Below, piece by piece: positions 1-8,951 of a DNA stretch of 64,000 bases. Position 1 is the first letter of the stretch. Every line of letters begins with the position of its first letter. The stretch covers positions 296,284 to 360,283 of the forward strand of contig NZ_MPDJ01000005.1 in the NCBI RefSeq assembly GCF_001881565.1. The letters run 5' to 3'. Origin of the DNA: Eisenbergiella tayi. Its GTDB lineage: Bacteria > Bacillota > Clostridia > Lachnospirales > Lachnospiraceae. A program made the position numbers and the translations under genes. The notes under the pieces were generated by a model that saw only the letters and a program-made list of their open reading frames with translations, searched no databases and had not been told where the DNA came from.

Positions 1-120
1 AACGGTTCTATCCTAATTTTACACTCATTGAGGGAAAAATGCACCCACTTTTTGAAATTTTCTTTACGCAAAGTGGATGTTAATTTCAGAAAGTGGATGT
101 TAGTTTAAATATTGACCTCC
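1..120. repeat. short repeats, possible IS21-like element end
   Basis: The first 120 bases hold two direct copies of AAAGTGGATGTTA (near 70 and 91) and an opposed CCACTTT near 47. Multiple short repeats like these are typical of IS21-family ends. No transposase lies in the window, so this would be the outer end of an element lying to the left. No coding region is supported from 1 to 202. Low confidence: the match is by pattern only. Confidence 0.3.
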
Positions 121-202
121 CGTATCTGCTATCATCCCCTCTGCGGGTATGTATAGTAACAGCATTCGCGTATTTAAGCCTTCTTCGGCACAGGGCAGCT
201 CC

Positions 203-835
203 TCACTTTAACGTCTCCGACAGAGTGCTGCAAATAGACGGTACAGCCTGAACAATATCTTGTATCCTCCGCACCAAATCCTCTCTGTCCAGTCTCCCGA
301 AATCGGTTGTATCCAAAATTACCTGCGGACCATTTGCCGTAAAAGAATCCATCCCCCTCTGCGTAATCCCTTCCACAAAACGCTCATAGGATATCTGTAC
401 CGGGCTGTTTATTTCTTTGCTGCCCGGGTAACAGTCATTCACCACATGGCCCGGATGCCTCCCGGGATCGCGGTTCCTTTCCAAAAACCTCTGATATATA
501 ATCTTATAATCCCCTGTTAAAGTGACCGTAATCGCCTCATATTCATATTTTTCCAGAATGGTGAGCAGACCCTCTTTTGACACATTCTCAAAATTATTTT
601 CCAGGATAAAAGGCCGGGCGCTTTTCATAAGTTCTTCCGCCAAATCATACATGATCTGCATGCTGGCAATCCCCAGCTTCACCTTCTCTTCTCTCGACCG
701 AAAGCCAATCGTATCATACATGCATTCCTTGATCCTGTCCTTCGAAATCACGGGCAGGCCGAAGGCTTCTGCCAGGAACCGGGCCATAGTACTCTTTCCC
801 GAAGCGGGAATGCCTGTTACAAGAATACAGTACAT
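203..835 (-). CDS. P-loop small-molecule kinase (AAA_33/zeta-like fold)
   Basis: This 210-residue protein starts with a Walker A loop, GIPASGKST, at residues 8-16. A basic lid segment follows near residue 120 (RFLERNRDPGRHPGH). This layout is that of single-domain kinases of the AAA_33/chloramphenicol-phosphotransferase/zeta type, which phosphorylate a small molecule from ATP in the cytoplasm. The substrate cannot be read from the sequence. It starts only 3 bp after the stop of the DeoR-family gene, so the two are one transcription unit and the kinase may act on the sugar sensed by that regulator (inference). There is no obvious toxin-antitoxin partner, so a housekeeping or sugar kinase role is preferred to a toxin role. 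Confidence 0.7.
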   Translation of the reverse strand: MYCILVTGIPASGKSTMARFLAEAFGLPVISKDRIKECMYDTIGFRSREEKVKLGIASMQIMYDLAEELMKSARPFILENNFENVSKEGLLTILEKYEYEAITVTLTGDYKIIYQRFLERNRDPGRHPGHVVNDCYPGSKEINSPVQISYERFVEGITQRGMDSFTANGPQVILDTTDFGRLDREDLVRRIQDIVQAVPSICSTLSETLK

Positions 836-838
836 TTT

Positions 839-1621
839 TTAGTCCTCCTTTTCGTCCGCCACATCACAGGCAAGCCCCATCTCCTCCGCCTGTGTCAGAA
901 AATCCTGTGAAACGTCTGCATCGGTTATCAGCAGGTCATAATCCGACGCTTTACAAACGGAATGAATGGAGGTTTTTCCTATTTTTTCCGAAGGATATAC
1001 GCCGATATTCATGGTGCTGCTCTCCATAACCGCTTTCCCGAATTCCACGCCTGCGCTGTCATGGATAGAAGCTCCGAAGTCCAGGGAAAAGGCTGTATGG
1101 GATAAAAATGCTTTGTCGATCCGGATATTTTTTACCATCCGGACGGTGTAATAGTCATGGCAGTGCCCGCGCGAAGACATTTCCCCTCCTAAAAAAATAA
1201 CCTTACAGCATTCCTTTTTCCGTAAAACATCCGCTATGGTCACTGAATTTGTCAGCACGGTAACCTGCAGGCTGTCCGGTATATTAAGCGCCATATAATA
1301 GCCTACGGAGGAGGTTGTGATATATACTACTTCCTGCTGTCCGATATATTCCAATGCCTTTTTTGCCACGATCAGATAATTCTTTCTCACCTCCGGCAGA
1401 TCTTTTGGGGTATAGGTTTTCTCCGGGTAAATGCCTTTCGGCTCCGCCGGCAGAGCCCCGCCATGGGTCCTCCGGAGCAGTCCTTTTCTTTCCAGTTCCC
1501 TTAAATCTCTTCTGGCACAGTCCGCGGATACCCCGTAGATTTCCTGGATTTCAGATACGATAATCCTGCCTGTTTCATTCAGCCTTCGTACAATATCTTT
1601 CTGCCTTTCTTCCATAAACAT
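839..1621 (-). CDS. DeoR-family transcriptional regulator
   Basis: A 260-residue cytoplasmic regulator. The N-terminal 60 residues form the DeoR-type helix-turn-helix, including the hallmark RRDLRELERKGLLRRTHGG segment. The C-terminal part is a DeoRC sugar-phosphate-sensing domain of the ribose-5-phosphate isomerase fold. The ATG at 1621 is preceded by GGGGGAAG; a second ATG two codons downstream is possible. Family members usually repress sugar catabolic genes until a phosphorylated sugar binds. The gene is the first of an operon with the downstream kinase, and its leader carries tandem 18-bp repeats that are good candidates for its own operators (inference). Confidence 0.85.
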   Translation of the reverse strand: MFMEERQKDIVRRLNETGRIIVSEIQEIYGVSADCARRDLRELERKGLLRRTHGGALPAEPKGIYPEKTYTPKDLPEVRKNYLIVAKKALEYIGQQEVVYITTSSVGYYMALNIPDSLQVTVLTNSVTIADVLRKKECCKVIFLGGEMSSRGHCHDYYTVRMVKNIRIDKAFLSHTAFSLDFGASIHDSAGVEFGKAVMESSTMNIGVYPSEKIGKTSIHSVCKASDYDLLITDADVSQDFLTQAEEMGLACDVADEKED

Positions 1622-1640
1622 GATGCTTCCCCCTCTTATC

Positions 1641-1712
1641 TTTTCCTGTTGACCTATATTTTCCTGTTGACCTATATTTTCCTGTTTATCTATGTTTTCT
1701 TAATTAACCTGT
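1641..1712 (-). promoter_or_regulatory. tandem 18-bp direct repeats in DeoR gene leader
   Basis: Three head-to-tail copies of TTTTCCTGTTGACCTATA (plus-strand reading) occupy 1641-1658, 1659-1676 and, slightly diverged, 1677-1694. A weaker fourth unit runs to 1712. They lie between the predicted promoter and the DeoR-family start codon, so they are transcribed. The arrangement fits cooperative binding of an autoregulator acting as a roadblock. Operator function is inferred. Confidence 0.5.
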
Positions 1713-1781
1713 ATTTATCTATTTACATACGTCTTCTTACTCATTTTCTTATTTATTCTTGTTTTTTCTTATCTATAATTT

Positions 1782-1810
1782 ATTGTACTCTTTTTTTATA
1801 CAAATAACAA
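1782..1810 (-). promoter_or_regulatory. sigma-A promoter for DeoR/kinase operon
   Basis: On the minus strand TTGTTA (1805-1810) and TACAAT (1782-1787) are separated by exactly 17 bp. The start site would lie near 1775, giving a leader of about 150 nt containing the tandem repeats. The rest of 1713-1896 is low-complexity T/A-rich DNA without a gene. Confidence 0.55.
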
Positions 1811-1896
1811 TCCTCTGTCTCCATTTTCACCGGAAAACAAATGCCTGTTACCATTTATCCCAGCCCTGCAAACCAGCCATATTTTCAATAAAAAAC

Positions 1897-1933
1897 CGGG
1901 CGGAACGACTGTTTTCACAGCCATTTCCGCCCG
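1897..1933 (-). terminator. intrinsic terminator of the mannosidase operon
   Basis: A perfect 9-bp stem (CGGGCGGAA/TTCCGCCCG) begins 16 bp after the alpha-mannosidase stop and is followed on the minus strand by a run of six T. Confidence 0.85.
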
Positions 1934-1949
1934 TTCCCTGTTATTTTAC

Positions 1950-4900
1950 TCATATCCAGATTCTGAAGCACTTGATTTCAAAAGGCCCGAAATCCGCATG
2001 GATCGTATTTCCTTCTGTCTTTCCGTCATATTCTTCCAGAAGATTGCAGGCCGCGTATGCACGGACTGGATAATCGGAAGTAATCTCAACCGACGCCCGG
2101 CCGCCTGTGATCTCATGCATATGAACCACGAAGCCGTCACCGTCCTCCGCCTGTTTCACCGCATCAATTTTCACCGCATCGCTGTTCTTCTTTATGAATC
2201 TGCCCACCTGTTCCTTTACGGCACCGGCTATGCACAGCGCCGGCTGGTTCAGCAGAATGCCCTGGGTAAAGGTTTCTTCTCCCAGGCCGCCCGCATGGGG
2301 AAGAAGTGCGTAGGTAAAGAAATGCTCGCCCATATCCGCTTCGGTATCCGGGGATTTGGCGCTCTTTTGCAGAGAAAGCCCCATCACATTGTCTTTGATG
2401 CCATAGCCATATTTACAGTCATTGAGCAGGCTTACCCCGTAATTGCTCTCAGACAGATCGGCCCACTTATGCCCGCAGACCTCAAACCGTGCCCAATCCC
2501 AGCTGGTATTCCAGTGGGTGGGCCGTTCCACGAAGCCATACTGGATATCATAGGAAGCCTTGGTTGCGCGGATATCCACCTCAAACAGTGTCTTCAGCAG
2601 ACGGTGGTCCTCATGCCAGTCAGCCTTCGTGACAAAATCAATCCGGCGGTTATCGGCATAAACAATCATGTCCTGCTCTATTTCCGATGCGCGGTAACGG
2701 TAAACAAAGCGGATTACCATGCGCAGCGGCCCGTCCTCCAGGCAGCGGATATCACATGCCGGAATATCCTCATGCTTCTGTGTATAGTAAATGTCAATAT
2801 CCCAGGCATCATAGTTCATAGGCTTATCTTCATAGATACGCAGTATATTGCCCTTTCCTTTTAACACCTGCCTGCTGTTTTCTTTATCCCAGAGGCCGGT
2901 AAAGGCTCCGCCCTCTTCCCATTCGATTCTGTAATAAGGCGTATCCAGGCAGCGTTTTCCCAAATCCAGGGCAAAGGGGCTGTCCGGTTCCTGTGTCTTT
3001 TCCCGGGTAAACCGGATAACGGAAGCGGATAACGGTTTTATTTCCGTTTCCACCAGCCAGCCTTCGGAAATCTTCTGCGCAGGCAGAACCGCACCGTCTT
3101 CATCGGTGAAAATACCGTCTCTGTCCTCCGGAATCACCACCGTTTCTTTGCAGTCAATATCCGCAAAGCGCATCAGGCTCCAGCTGTCTTCCGCCGTGCG
3201 GCATAAAACATCGGCCGCCTCCTTCTGCATGTCGCCCACTTCGTTCCAGAGCGTTTCGTATTCCCTGGCGGTATCCTCATAAACCTCATGGATGGAAGAA
3301 CCGGGAATAATATCATGGAACTGATCCCGCAGAACGGTTTCCCAGCAGTCATGCATGCGCTCTGCCTGATACGTTCCGCCGGCAAGGCCGGAAAGCACGG
3401 AAAGCCATTCCAGCTGTCCCAGGGCATTTTCCATCTTCCGGTTATTGCGCTTGTTGCGGGCCTGGGAGGTATAGGTCCCCCTGTGGTATTCCAGATAGAG
3501 CTCCCCGTCCCAAAGGGGTACATAGCGATCCGTTTTCTCCACGTTTTCATGGATTTTTTCAAAAAATTCCTGGGCATTTGCGGTTTTGATATTCGGCATG
3601 CCGGGGATACGGTTAATCGCCCGGATATTTTCAATCATGCTTCTCGTGGTTCCGCCGCCTCCGTCTCCGTGTCCATAGGAAATGAGAACCTCCCGGCTCA
3701 GATCTTTATTTTTGAATTTACGCCAGGTGCCGATAATGGTTTCGGGAGTGATTTCTCCATTGTAGGTAGAGCCTCTGCCCGTTACGGACATGCCGGGGGA
3801 AGGTACGTCCACAAAATATGTCAGCATTTCCGTCCCGTCGATCCCGCGCCACCGGAACAGGTCGTTGGGTACGGTATTATACTGGTTCCAGCTGATTTTC
3901 GTTGTCATAAAGGTATCCAGGCCGCACAGCTTCATAATCTGAGGAAGTGCCCAGCTGTAGCCGAACACGTCAGGCAGCCACAGGAAATGGCATTTTTTTC
4001 CGAATTCTTCTTCGATAAAACGGATCCCGTACAGGAACTGACGGGCAAGGCTTTCCCCGGAGGTCACGTTGCAGTCCGCTTCCAGCCACATGCCGCCGTC
4101 CGCCTCCCAGCGGCCTTCCTCTACACGCTGCTTAATGCCCTCATATATTTCAGGGCTGTCTTTTTTCAGGAATTTATATAGCTGAGGCTGTGTCTGCAGG
4201 AAATGATATTCCGGATACTCCTCCATAAGCCGAAGGACCGTGGCAAAGGAGCGCTGCGCCTTCTCGCGGGTATGCTTTAACCGCCACAGCCAGGACACAT
4301 CGATATGGGTATGGCCTGTGGCATATACAGTAACCGCGCTGTTTTTGGGCATGCCGTCCAGCGCTGCCTTCAGAAAAGCCAAAGCTTCGGCCCCTGTCTC
4401 CGGCAGGCGGTCTTTATCCCAGTCCAGAATAGCCATCGTTGCGTCCAGTGCCCTGGCAAGCTCAGTCCGGTCCGTACTGTCCTCGGCAAGATAGGTAAGG
4501 CTTTCCGCAGCGGCGGAGGCCAGATAGTAAAGCTCATCCAGATTGTTATCCAGATAGCCGATCTGTGCTTCCGCAATCCGGTGATACTGGGTACGGACGG
4601 GGCCGCCGCCTTCCAGTCCCGACCAGAGCAGGAAGGTCATAAGAACCGTCTGTCCGGCAAAAGGCGTAAGCACCACTTCACGGTGGTTGGTGTCCACTCC
4701 CTGAAAGGGCTGCCCGTTTATGTACAGAAGGGCCTCAAAACCGCTGTTTCCGCCTCCTCCTGTCCTGCCGAAATTAAAATACCCCATGACCTTGCAGCCT
4801 TCTTTTTCTTCGGGTATTGTAATTTCCCTCTGCAGCCAGATATAGCGGTCGCGGCCTGCAAATTCATCCCCCAGCCGGATTTTATCACCGGCAAAAGCTT

Positions 4901-5039
4901 CCGGACAGCTTGTATACACTTCATCAGCATCAAGCCCTCCTTCCTTTGTGTAAAACCAGTCTACGCTCTGCATCCCGGTCCATCTGCGCCCTTCCAGTTC
5001 TGCGGCGCGCTGTCTGAATTTTTCCTTTTCAAAAAACAT
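1950..5039 (-). CDS. GH38 alpha-mannosidase
   Basis: A 1029-residue cytoplasmic glycosidase with no signal peptide, the usual length for bacterial GH38 enzymes. The GH38 domain contains the zinc motif HIDVSW (His245, Asp247) and the nucleophile motif WLPDVFGY (Asp357). The long C-terminal beta-sandwich region expected for the family follows. It should release alpha-linked mannose from imported oligosaccharides. The start is chosen at 5039 because AGGAGAGG lies just upstream; the open frame extends further to 5105 but overlaps the hydrolase stop without a ribosome site. It is the last gene of an operon with the serine hydrolase (34 bp gap) and the membrane AraC regulator, and ends at a strong terminator. 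Confidence 0.92.
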   Translation of the reverse strand: MFFEKEKFRQRAAELEGRRWTGMQSVDWFYTKEGGLDADEVYTSCPEAFAGDKIRLGDEFAGRDRYIWLQREITIPEEKEGCKVMGYFNFGRTGGGGNSGFEALLYINGQPFQGVDTNHREVVLTPFAGQTVLMTFLLWSGLEGGGPVRTQYHRIAEAQIGYLDNNLDELYYLASAAAESLTYLAEDSTDRTELARALDATMAILDWDKDRLPETGAEALAFLKAALDGMPKNSAVTVYATGHTHIDVSWLWRLKHTREKAQRSFATVLRLMEEYPEYHFLQTQPQLYKFLKKDSPEIYEGIKQRVEEGRWEADGGMWLEADCNVTSGESLARQFLYGIRFIEEEFGKKCHFLWLPDVFGYSWALPQIMKLCGLDTFMTTKISWNQYNTVPNDLFRWRGIDGTEMLTYFVDVPSPGMSVTGRGSTYNGEITPETIIGTWRKFKNKDLSREVLISYGHGDGGGGTTRSMIENIRAINRIPGMPNIKTANAQEFFEKIHENVEKTDRYVPLWDGELYLEYHRGTYTSQARNKRNNRKMENALGQLEWLSVLSGLAGGTYQAERMHDCWETVLRDQFHDIIPGSSIHEVYEDTAREYETLWNEVGDMQKEAADVLCRTAEDSWSLMRFADIDCKETVVIPEDRDGIFTDEDGAVLPAQKISEGWLVETEIKPLSASVIRFTREKTQEPDSPFALDLGKRCLDTPYYRIEWEEGGAFTGLWDKENSRQVLKGKGNILRIYEDKPMNYDAWDIDIYYTQKHEDIPACDIRCLEDGPLRMVIRFVYRYRASEIEQDMIVYADNRRIDFVTKADWHEDHRLLKTLFEVDIRATKASYDIQYGFVERPTHWNTSWDWARFEVCGHKWADLSESNYGVSLLNDCKYGYGIKDNVMGLSLQKSAKSPDTEADMGEHFFTYALLPHAGGLGEETFTQGILLNQPALCIAGAVKEQVGRFIKKNSDAVKIDAVKQAEDGDGFVVHMHEITGGRASVEITSDYPVRAYAACNLLEEYDGKTEGNTIHADFGPFEIKCFRIWI

Positions 5040-5073
5040 GCTTCCTCTCCTTTTTCTTTCCTTTTTATTATTT

Positions 5074-6255
5074 CTAAGACGGCTGTCCGGCCATATGCCG
5101 TACAAGCGCCCTTTTTACCTTTCCTACCACATCTCCCCCGTTTTTCTGCTGCTGCATGATCAGCAGAGTCATCTTTTCCCGCGGATAATTAAAAAAACAG
5201 CAGCCAAGCCAGCCATCCCAGCAGTATTCTCCCCTCAGGCCGGGTGAAGCCGCCATGGACGGCTCCTTCAAAACCCGCATAAGCCAGCCGTAGTCATACC
5301 CCTTCTGCCCGAACCAGCGCTCAAAAGCCGCCTGCTGCGGCTGTGTCAGCCCCACTGTCATCATCTGTTCCACGGATTCCGGCTTCAGAATCCGGGTTCC
5401 GTTACCGCTTCCTTTTTCCAGAAGCATCCCGGCAAAGAGGGCATAATCCTCAATGGTCGATACCAGTCCCGCCCCGCCGGATTCATAGGCGGCGGGTCTG
5501 TCCATCCGGTTCCTTATTCCGAGGAAGCTTCCCTCATAGGGCACGAGGCTGTTATCCTCCATCCGTTCATACGCTTTTGCCAGCCGCCGCTGTTTTTCTT
5601 CCGGAACAAAAAAACCGGTATCCTTCATTCCCAGAGGGGCAAATATTTTCTCCTCCAGGAATTCCCCGAAGGTTTTATGTGCCGCCTTTTCTATAACAGC
5701 TCCCAAAATATCCGCGGAGATCCCATATTTCCAGGATGAGCCCGGCTGAAAAAGCAGGGGAATCTCTCCCGCCCGTTCCGCAAATTCAAGGGTTGTCATG
5801 GGGTTATCCCCCTTCAGCCTTTCCTCGGCTTCCGCCAGCAGCTTCCTTGTTGCCAGCTCCGTGACCGTATCGTCGTCCCCATAGGTCAGGCCGGAAGTCA
5901 TCGTGAGGAGATCGGAAATAAGTATCGGCCTGTACGCCGGTTCCGAATGATCCCCGCACCAGACCCTGGAATTTTTGAAGCCGGGCAGATACTCGCCTAC
6001 CGGCGTATCCAGCTCCAATTCCCCGCTCTCCGCCAGCAGCATGGCTGCGGCGGCAGTAACAGGCTTCGTCATAGAGTATAAACGGGAAATGGTATCCCTG
6101 GCAATTGTTATTTTATTTTCCCGGTCCGCATATCCTTCTCCAAGCCAGCAGACCTCTTTTCCATCCTTCAGAAACAGCAGGCTTACGCCTCCCACTTCCT
6201 GCCTGTCTACCGCTTCTTTTAAGATATCGCTCCATTCTTCTGTTAATTTACTCAT
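5074..6255 (-). CDS. serine beta-lactamase-fold hydrolase (class C / esterase family)
   Basis: A 393-residue protein with the SxxK motif SMTK at residues 61-64, a Tyr-containing WKYG segment near 170 and a C-terminal GEYCWDGWLG strand in place of the KTG box. These mark the large serine-hydrolase family that includes class C beta-lactamases, EstB-type esterases and peptidases. There is no signal peptide, so a cytoplasmic esterase/deacylase acting on modified sugars is more plausible than antibiotic resistance. It lies between the AraC regulator (63 bp gap) and the alpha-mannosidase (34 bp gap), which suggests it removes ester decorations from mannosides before hydrolysis (inference). Confidence 0.82.
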   Translation of the reverse strand: MSKLTEEWSDILKEAVDRQEVGGVSLLFLKDGKEVCWLGEGYADRENKITIARDTISRLYSMTKPVTAAAAMLLAESGELELDTPVGEYLPGFKNSRVWCGDHSEPAYRPILISDLLTMTSGLTYGDDDTVTELATRKLLAEAEERLKGDNPMTTLEFAERAGEIPLLFQPGSSWKYGISADILGAVIEKAAHKTFGEFLEEKIFAPLGMKDTGFFVPEEKQRRLAKAYERMEDNSLVPYEGSFLGIRNRMDRPAAYESGGAGLVSTIEDYALFAGMLLEKGSGNGTRILKPESVEQMMTVGLTQPQQAAFERWFGQKGYDYGWLMRVLKEPSMAASPGLRGEYCWDGWLGCCFFNYPREKMTLLIMQQQKNGGDVVGKVKRALVRHMAGQPS

Positions 6256-6318
6256 TGTCTGCCTCTTTCCTTATGTTCTTTTTTATCCCGGCGCTCTTTC
6301 GTCCTCCCGCTGCCTTTT

Positions 6319-8508
6319 CTATTCCTCAACACCGTTTCTGTACTGAGAAGGTGTTATGCCCAGTTCTTTTTTGAATTTTCTCCGAAAGCTGGAGACATTT
6401 TCGTATCCTACCTCCAGACAGATTTCCTCGATAGGCTTTGAGGTATTCCGCAGCAGCTCCTTCGACTTATGGACACGCAGATTCCAAAGGTAGTCCGAAA
6501 AATTTTCATTGAAATACTTTTTGCATAAATAACTCATATAGGCAATGCTGACATGAAATTTTTCTGCCATCATCGCAATGGATAAATCCGTGGATGTATA
6601 GGACTGTTCGATAAATTCCTGCAGTTCACCGCTCTTGATTGTCAGGTTTGACAGCTCATTCTCAAACAGAGTTAACAGCAGCATAAAATGGTTCCGGATA
6701 TCTTCGCTTTTCTGTTCATACGTAAAGCTTCTGATATAATAAAGCGTCTCAAAATAAATATTATTATAAGCGCTGAATTTGATATTCTGCTGGTTCATGC
6801 TGGTTATGATCGTCGTCAACACCTCCGTAAGCACGCTTCGGGAATAAAATGCAGGGAAATCCGACTGATCCAGGGTATGGAAAAATTGCCGGACAGCGGT
6901 TCCTGCCTCCTGGAATTTCAGCTGGTTCAGAAGGGAAGCGAAGCTGCTCAGTTCCTGGTACGGATATTTATAGGTACTGTCGCCCTGCACATCCATTTCG
7001 TCGAAAAAAGCGATCTCACAGGTTCCCCCGTAATTGCCGGCCTGCATCGCATTCGCATACAGGTTCGGAATGTCCAGCGGCGAGGATGAGCCGTTGCTCA
7101 GCGCAATTCTGCAGCCGGAATCTTTATAATAATCATTCAGAAGGTATTTTAATACATTTATCTTATCCTGATCCTGACCGCCGTAATAAATCAGGTAAGA
7201 ACAGTATTCCGCCGTCATTTCCAGCCGGATGCAGAAGGAATCATTATTGGGAAAGGTCCGCAGGAAGAAGTTCCGGAAGTTCCTGGTTACATAGTCCATC
7301 CCTTCTCCGTTTTCCGGAGAAGATATTTTGATTACAAACATTAAGCTGCCCGGTTCCCCGTTGAAAAGTCTGTCCATATTTTCCGATGTTATCTCTTCTC
7401 CGTTTTCATTTACAATGGTGTCAAGAACGGACTCCTTCATTATACTGTGGTATTTGTCAATCTTTTCCTGCAGCTTCTTCTGCTCCAGAAGTGCCGATGA
7501 GAAAGCGGAATCCAGCTGAGACACCAATCCCCTGCTGTCATTATCCGCACCGATAAACTTCTTGCTCAGCCGATGCAGCGGGGAATAGGTGAGCCGCATA
7601 CCAAACAGGATAAGCAGCAGCCCCACGCAGCCTGCTGCGGCAAAAACCATATACATGTTGATAAAGGCCTTGCTTGCATATTGAAGCAGGATATCCTTGG
7701 AAAAGCATACGGTTAAATATAAATTGGAATGCAGGGGGAGGGTATAGATGATTTCATCCCCTTCGTCGTTTTTCTGCAGGCCGAACAGATTCATCTGCCC
7801 CGCAAGCGGGATCACACGCTGTTCACCGGATGCGGAAATGATATTGTTTTCCCCATCCGTGAGATATACCCCTGAAATTTCCTCAGACAGCATGTTATTA
7901 AACCTCGTGATGATCTCGTCGGCATCGATTATGTAGAATAATTCATATTTTTTGTTTGATACGCTGGGAAACAGCAGCAACAGGGAAAGATCCTGATTTT
8001 TCACATAAACAATGGAGTTCTTATTATCATGGCCGTATCTTCCCACCGGAATTTTCAGTGTTTTCTGGTTCAGAGAAAAATAGTACTCCCCTTTTGACTG
8101 GTAGATATAGTTTTTGCAGGCCAGGATATTTCCTCCGTTATTCTGGATATAAACGATATCGGATACGAGAGGATTGGCACTGACAAATTCACGCATGTCA
8201 CTGATGCTTAAGGAGCTGTACCAGGTGGATCCGGGGGAATGGCGCAGCATTTTCAGATTGGAATTATTGCTGAGGTTGTAATGGATATTGAATACGTGAT
8301 CCAAATCATTATTGAAGCTCTGCTGAAAAAGGATGAGCTTTTCCTGTATGCTGGTATCCCTGCTTGTGGAGTAGGCTGTCCTCAGCTGGTTTCTGAATGC
8401 TATGAAAAAGCAGAGCAGAAGGAAGCTGAGGAGGAAAAAATAGGATAGGAAGTATTTCAATAGGGTGTGGTAGTTGATTTTTTCAAAACGTTTCCTGATT
8501 TTCTCCAT
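6319..8508 (-). CDS. membrane-bound AraC-family regulator (YesN/two-TM type)
   Basis: A 729-residue protein. A transmembrane helix at about residues 17-38 is followed by an extracytoplasmic sensor of about 240 residues, a second helix near 285-305, and a cytoplasmic part ending in a two-HTH AraC domain (about residues 630-729, with the KPIEEICLEVGYENVSSF segment). This is the one-piece sensor-regulator architecture common near carbohydrate operons of Lachnospiraceae and Paenibacillus: an outside ligand is read and the DNA-binding domain activates the adjacent genes. The start is supported by GAGGGAAG upstream. It heads the operon with the hydrolase and alpha-mannosidase and has its own promoter at 8858-8887. 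Confidence 0.88.
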   Translation of the reverse strand: MEKIRKRFEKINYHTLLKYFLSYFFLLSFLLLCFFIAFRNQLRTAYSTSRDTSIQEKLILFQQSFNNDLDHVFNIHYNLSNNSNLKMLRHSPGSTWYSSLSISDMREFVSANPLVSDIVYIQNNGGNILACKNYIYQSKGEYYFSLNQKTLKIPVGRYGHDNKNSIVYVKNQDLSLLLLFPSVSNKKYELFYIIDADEIITRFNNMLSEEISGVYLTDGENNIISASGEQRVIPLAGQMNLFGLQKNDEGDEIIYTLPLHSNLYLTVCFSKDILLQYASKAFINMYMVFAAAGCVGLLLILFGMRLTYSPLHRLSKKFIGADNDSRGLVSQLDSAFSSALLEQKKLQEKIDKYHSIMKESVLDTIVNENGEEITSENMDRLFNGEPGSLMFVIKISSPENGEGMDYVTRNFRNFFLRTFPNNDSFCIRLEMTAEYCSYLIYYGGQDQDKINVLKYLLNDYYKDSGCRIALSNGSSSPLDIPNLYANAMQAGNYGGTCEIAFFDEMDVQGDSTYKYPYQELSSFASLLNQLKFQEAGTAVRQFFHTLDQSDFPAFYSRSVLTEVLTTIITSMNQQNIKFSAYNNIYFETLYYIRSFTYEQKSEDIRNHFMLLLTLFENELSNLTIKSGELQEFIEQSYTSTDLSIAMMAEKFHVSIAYMSYLCKKYFNENFSDYLWNLRVHKSKELLRNTSKPIEEICLEVGYENVSSFRRKFKKELGITPSQYRNGVEE

Positions 8509-8563
8509 GCGGCTTCCCTCATTTCATTGATTGTCGGAACTTTTTATTTGTTGTGCGGAGTGC

Positions 8564-8804
8564 GGCCCGCTGCGGCTGCATCCCTTCTGCCTGGCCCGGT
8601 GTTTCCCGGCGCGTAGGTCCGGCCCCTATGGGGACCTTAGAGGGGACGCTTTCGCTCGGATAAACACGCAGCGGTACTAGGGTTGCAAAAAACGCAACCC
8701 AAGGACCGGCGAGTTTATGACGCCCCTTACAGGTTCCCCATAGGGGCCGGACCTACGCGCCGGGAAACGCCGGGCGGGCAGAAGGGATGCAGCCGCAGCG
8801 GGCC
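8564..8804. repeat. 241-bp nested palindromic element (copy 1)
   Basis: The outer arms are a perfect 28-bp inverted repeat (8564-8591 with 8777-8804). Inside them is a second perfect 34-bp inverted repeat (8601-8634 with 8735-8768). The centre holds a module GCTTTCGCTCGGATAAA..CGCAGCGGTACTA (8646-8679), a small hairpin GGGTTGC/GCAACCC (8680-8700) and AAGGACCGGCG (8701-8711). The same core modules recur in inverted orientation inside the larger palindrome at 13612-14086. It has no open frame of its own and lies in the leader of the membrane AraC gene. The rest of 8509-8951 has only the promoter at 8858-8887. Confidence 0.85.
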
Positions 8805-8857
8805 TGGGGGGATGGAAGGCTGTAGTTAGGGCAAAAAAGTGATAGTGGTATAGTGTG

Positions 8858-8887
8858 ATTATAGGTTAGCAGGCAGGGGTTTGTAAA
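8858..8887 (-). promoter_or_regulatory. predicted sigma-A promoter for the AraC-mannosidase operon
   Basis: TTTACA (minus strand, 8882-8887) and TATAAT (8858-8863) are 18 bp apart. Transcription from here would run through the palindrome at 8564-8804 before reaching the start codon at 8508. Confidence 0.5.
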
Positions 8888-8951
8888 GGAATGGAGGAAG
8901 GCGGTTGTCATTTTTTGGGGCTATAATCCGGGGGTAAAGCTTTTGTGGGGG

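Noticed and set aside
3288..4181. Long plus-strand frame opposite the alpha-mannosidase
   Set aside because: Shadow of the GH38 coding sequence; no ribosome site or protein-like pattern.
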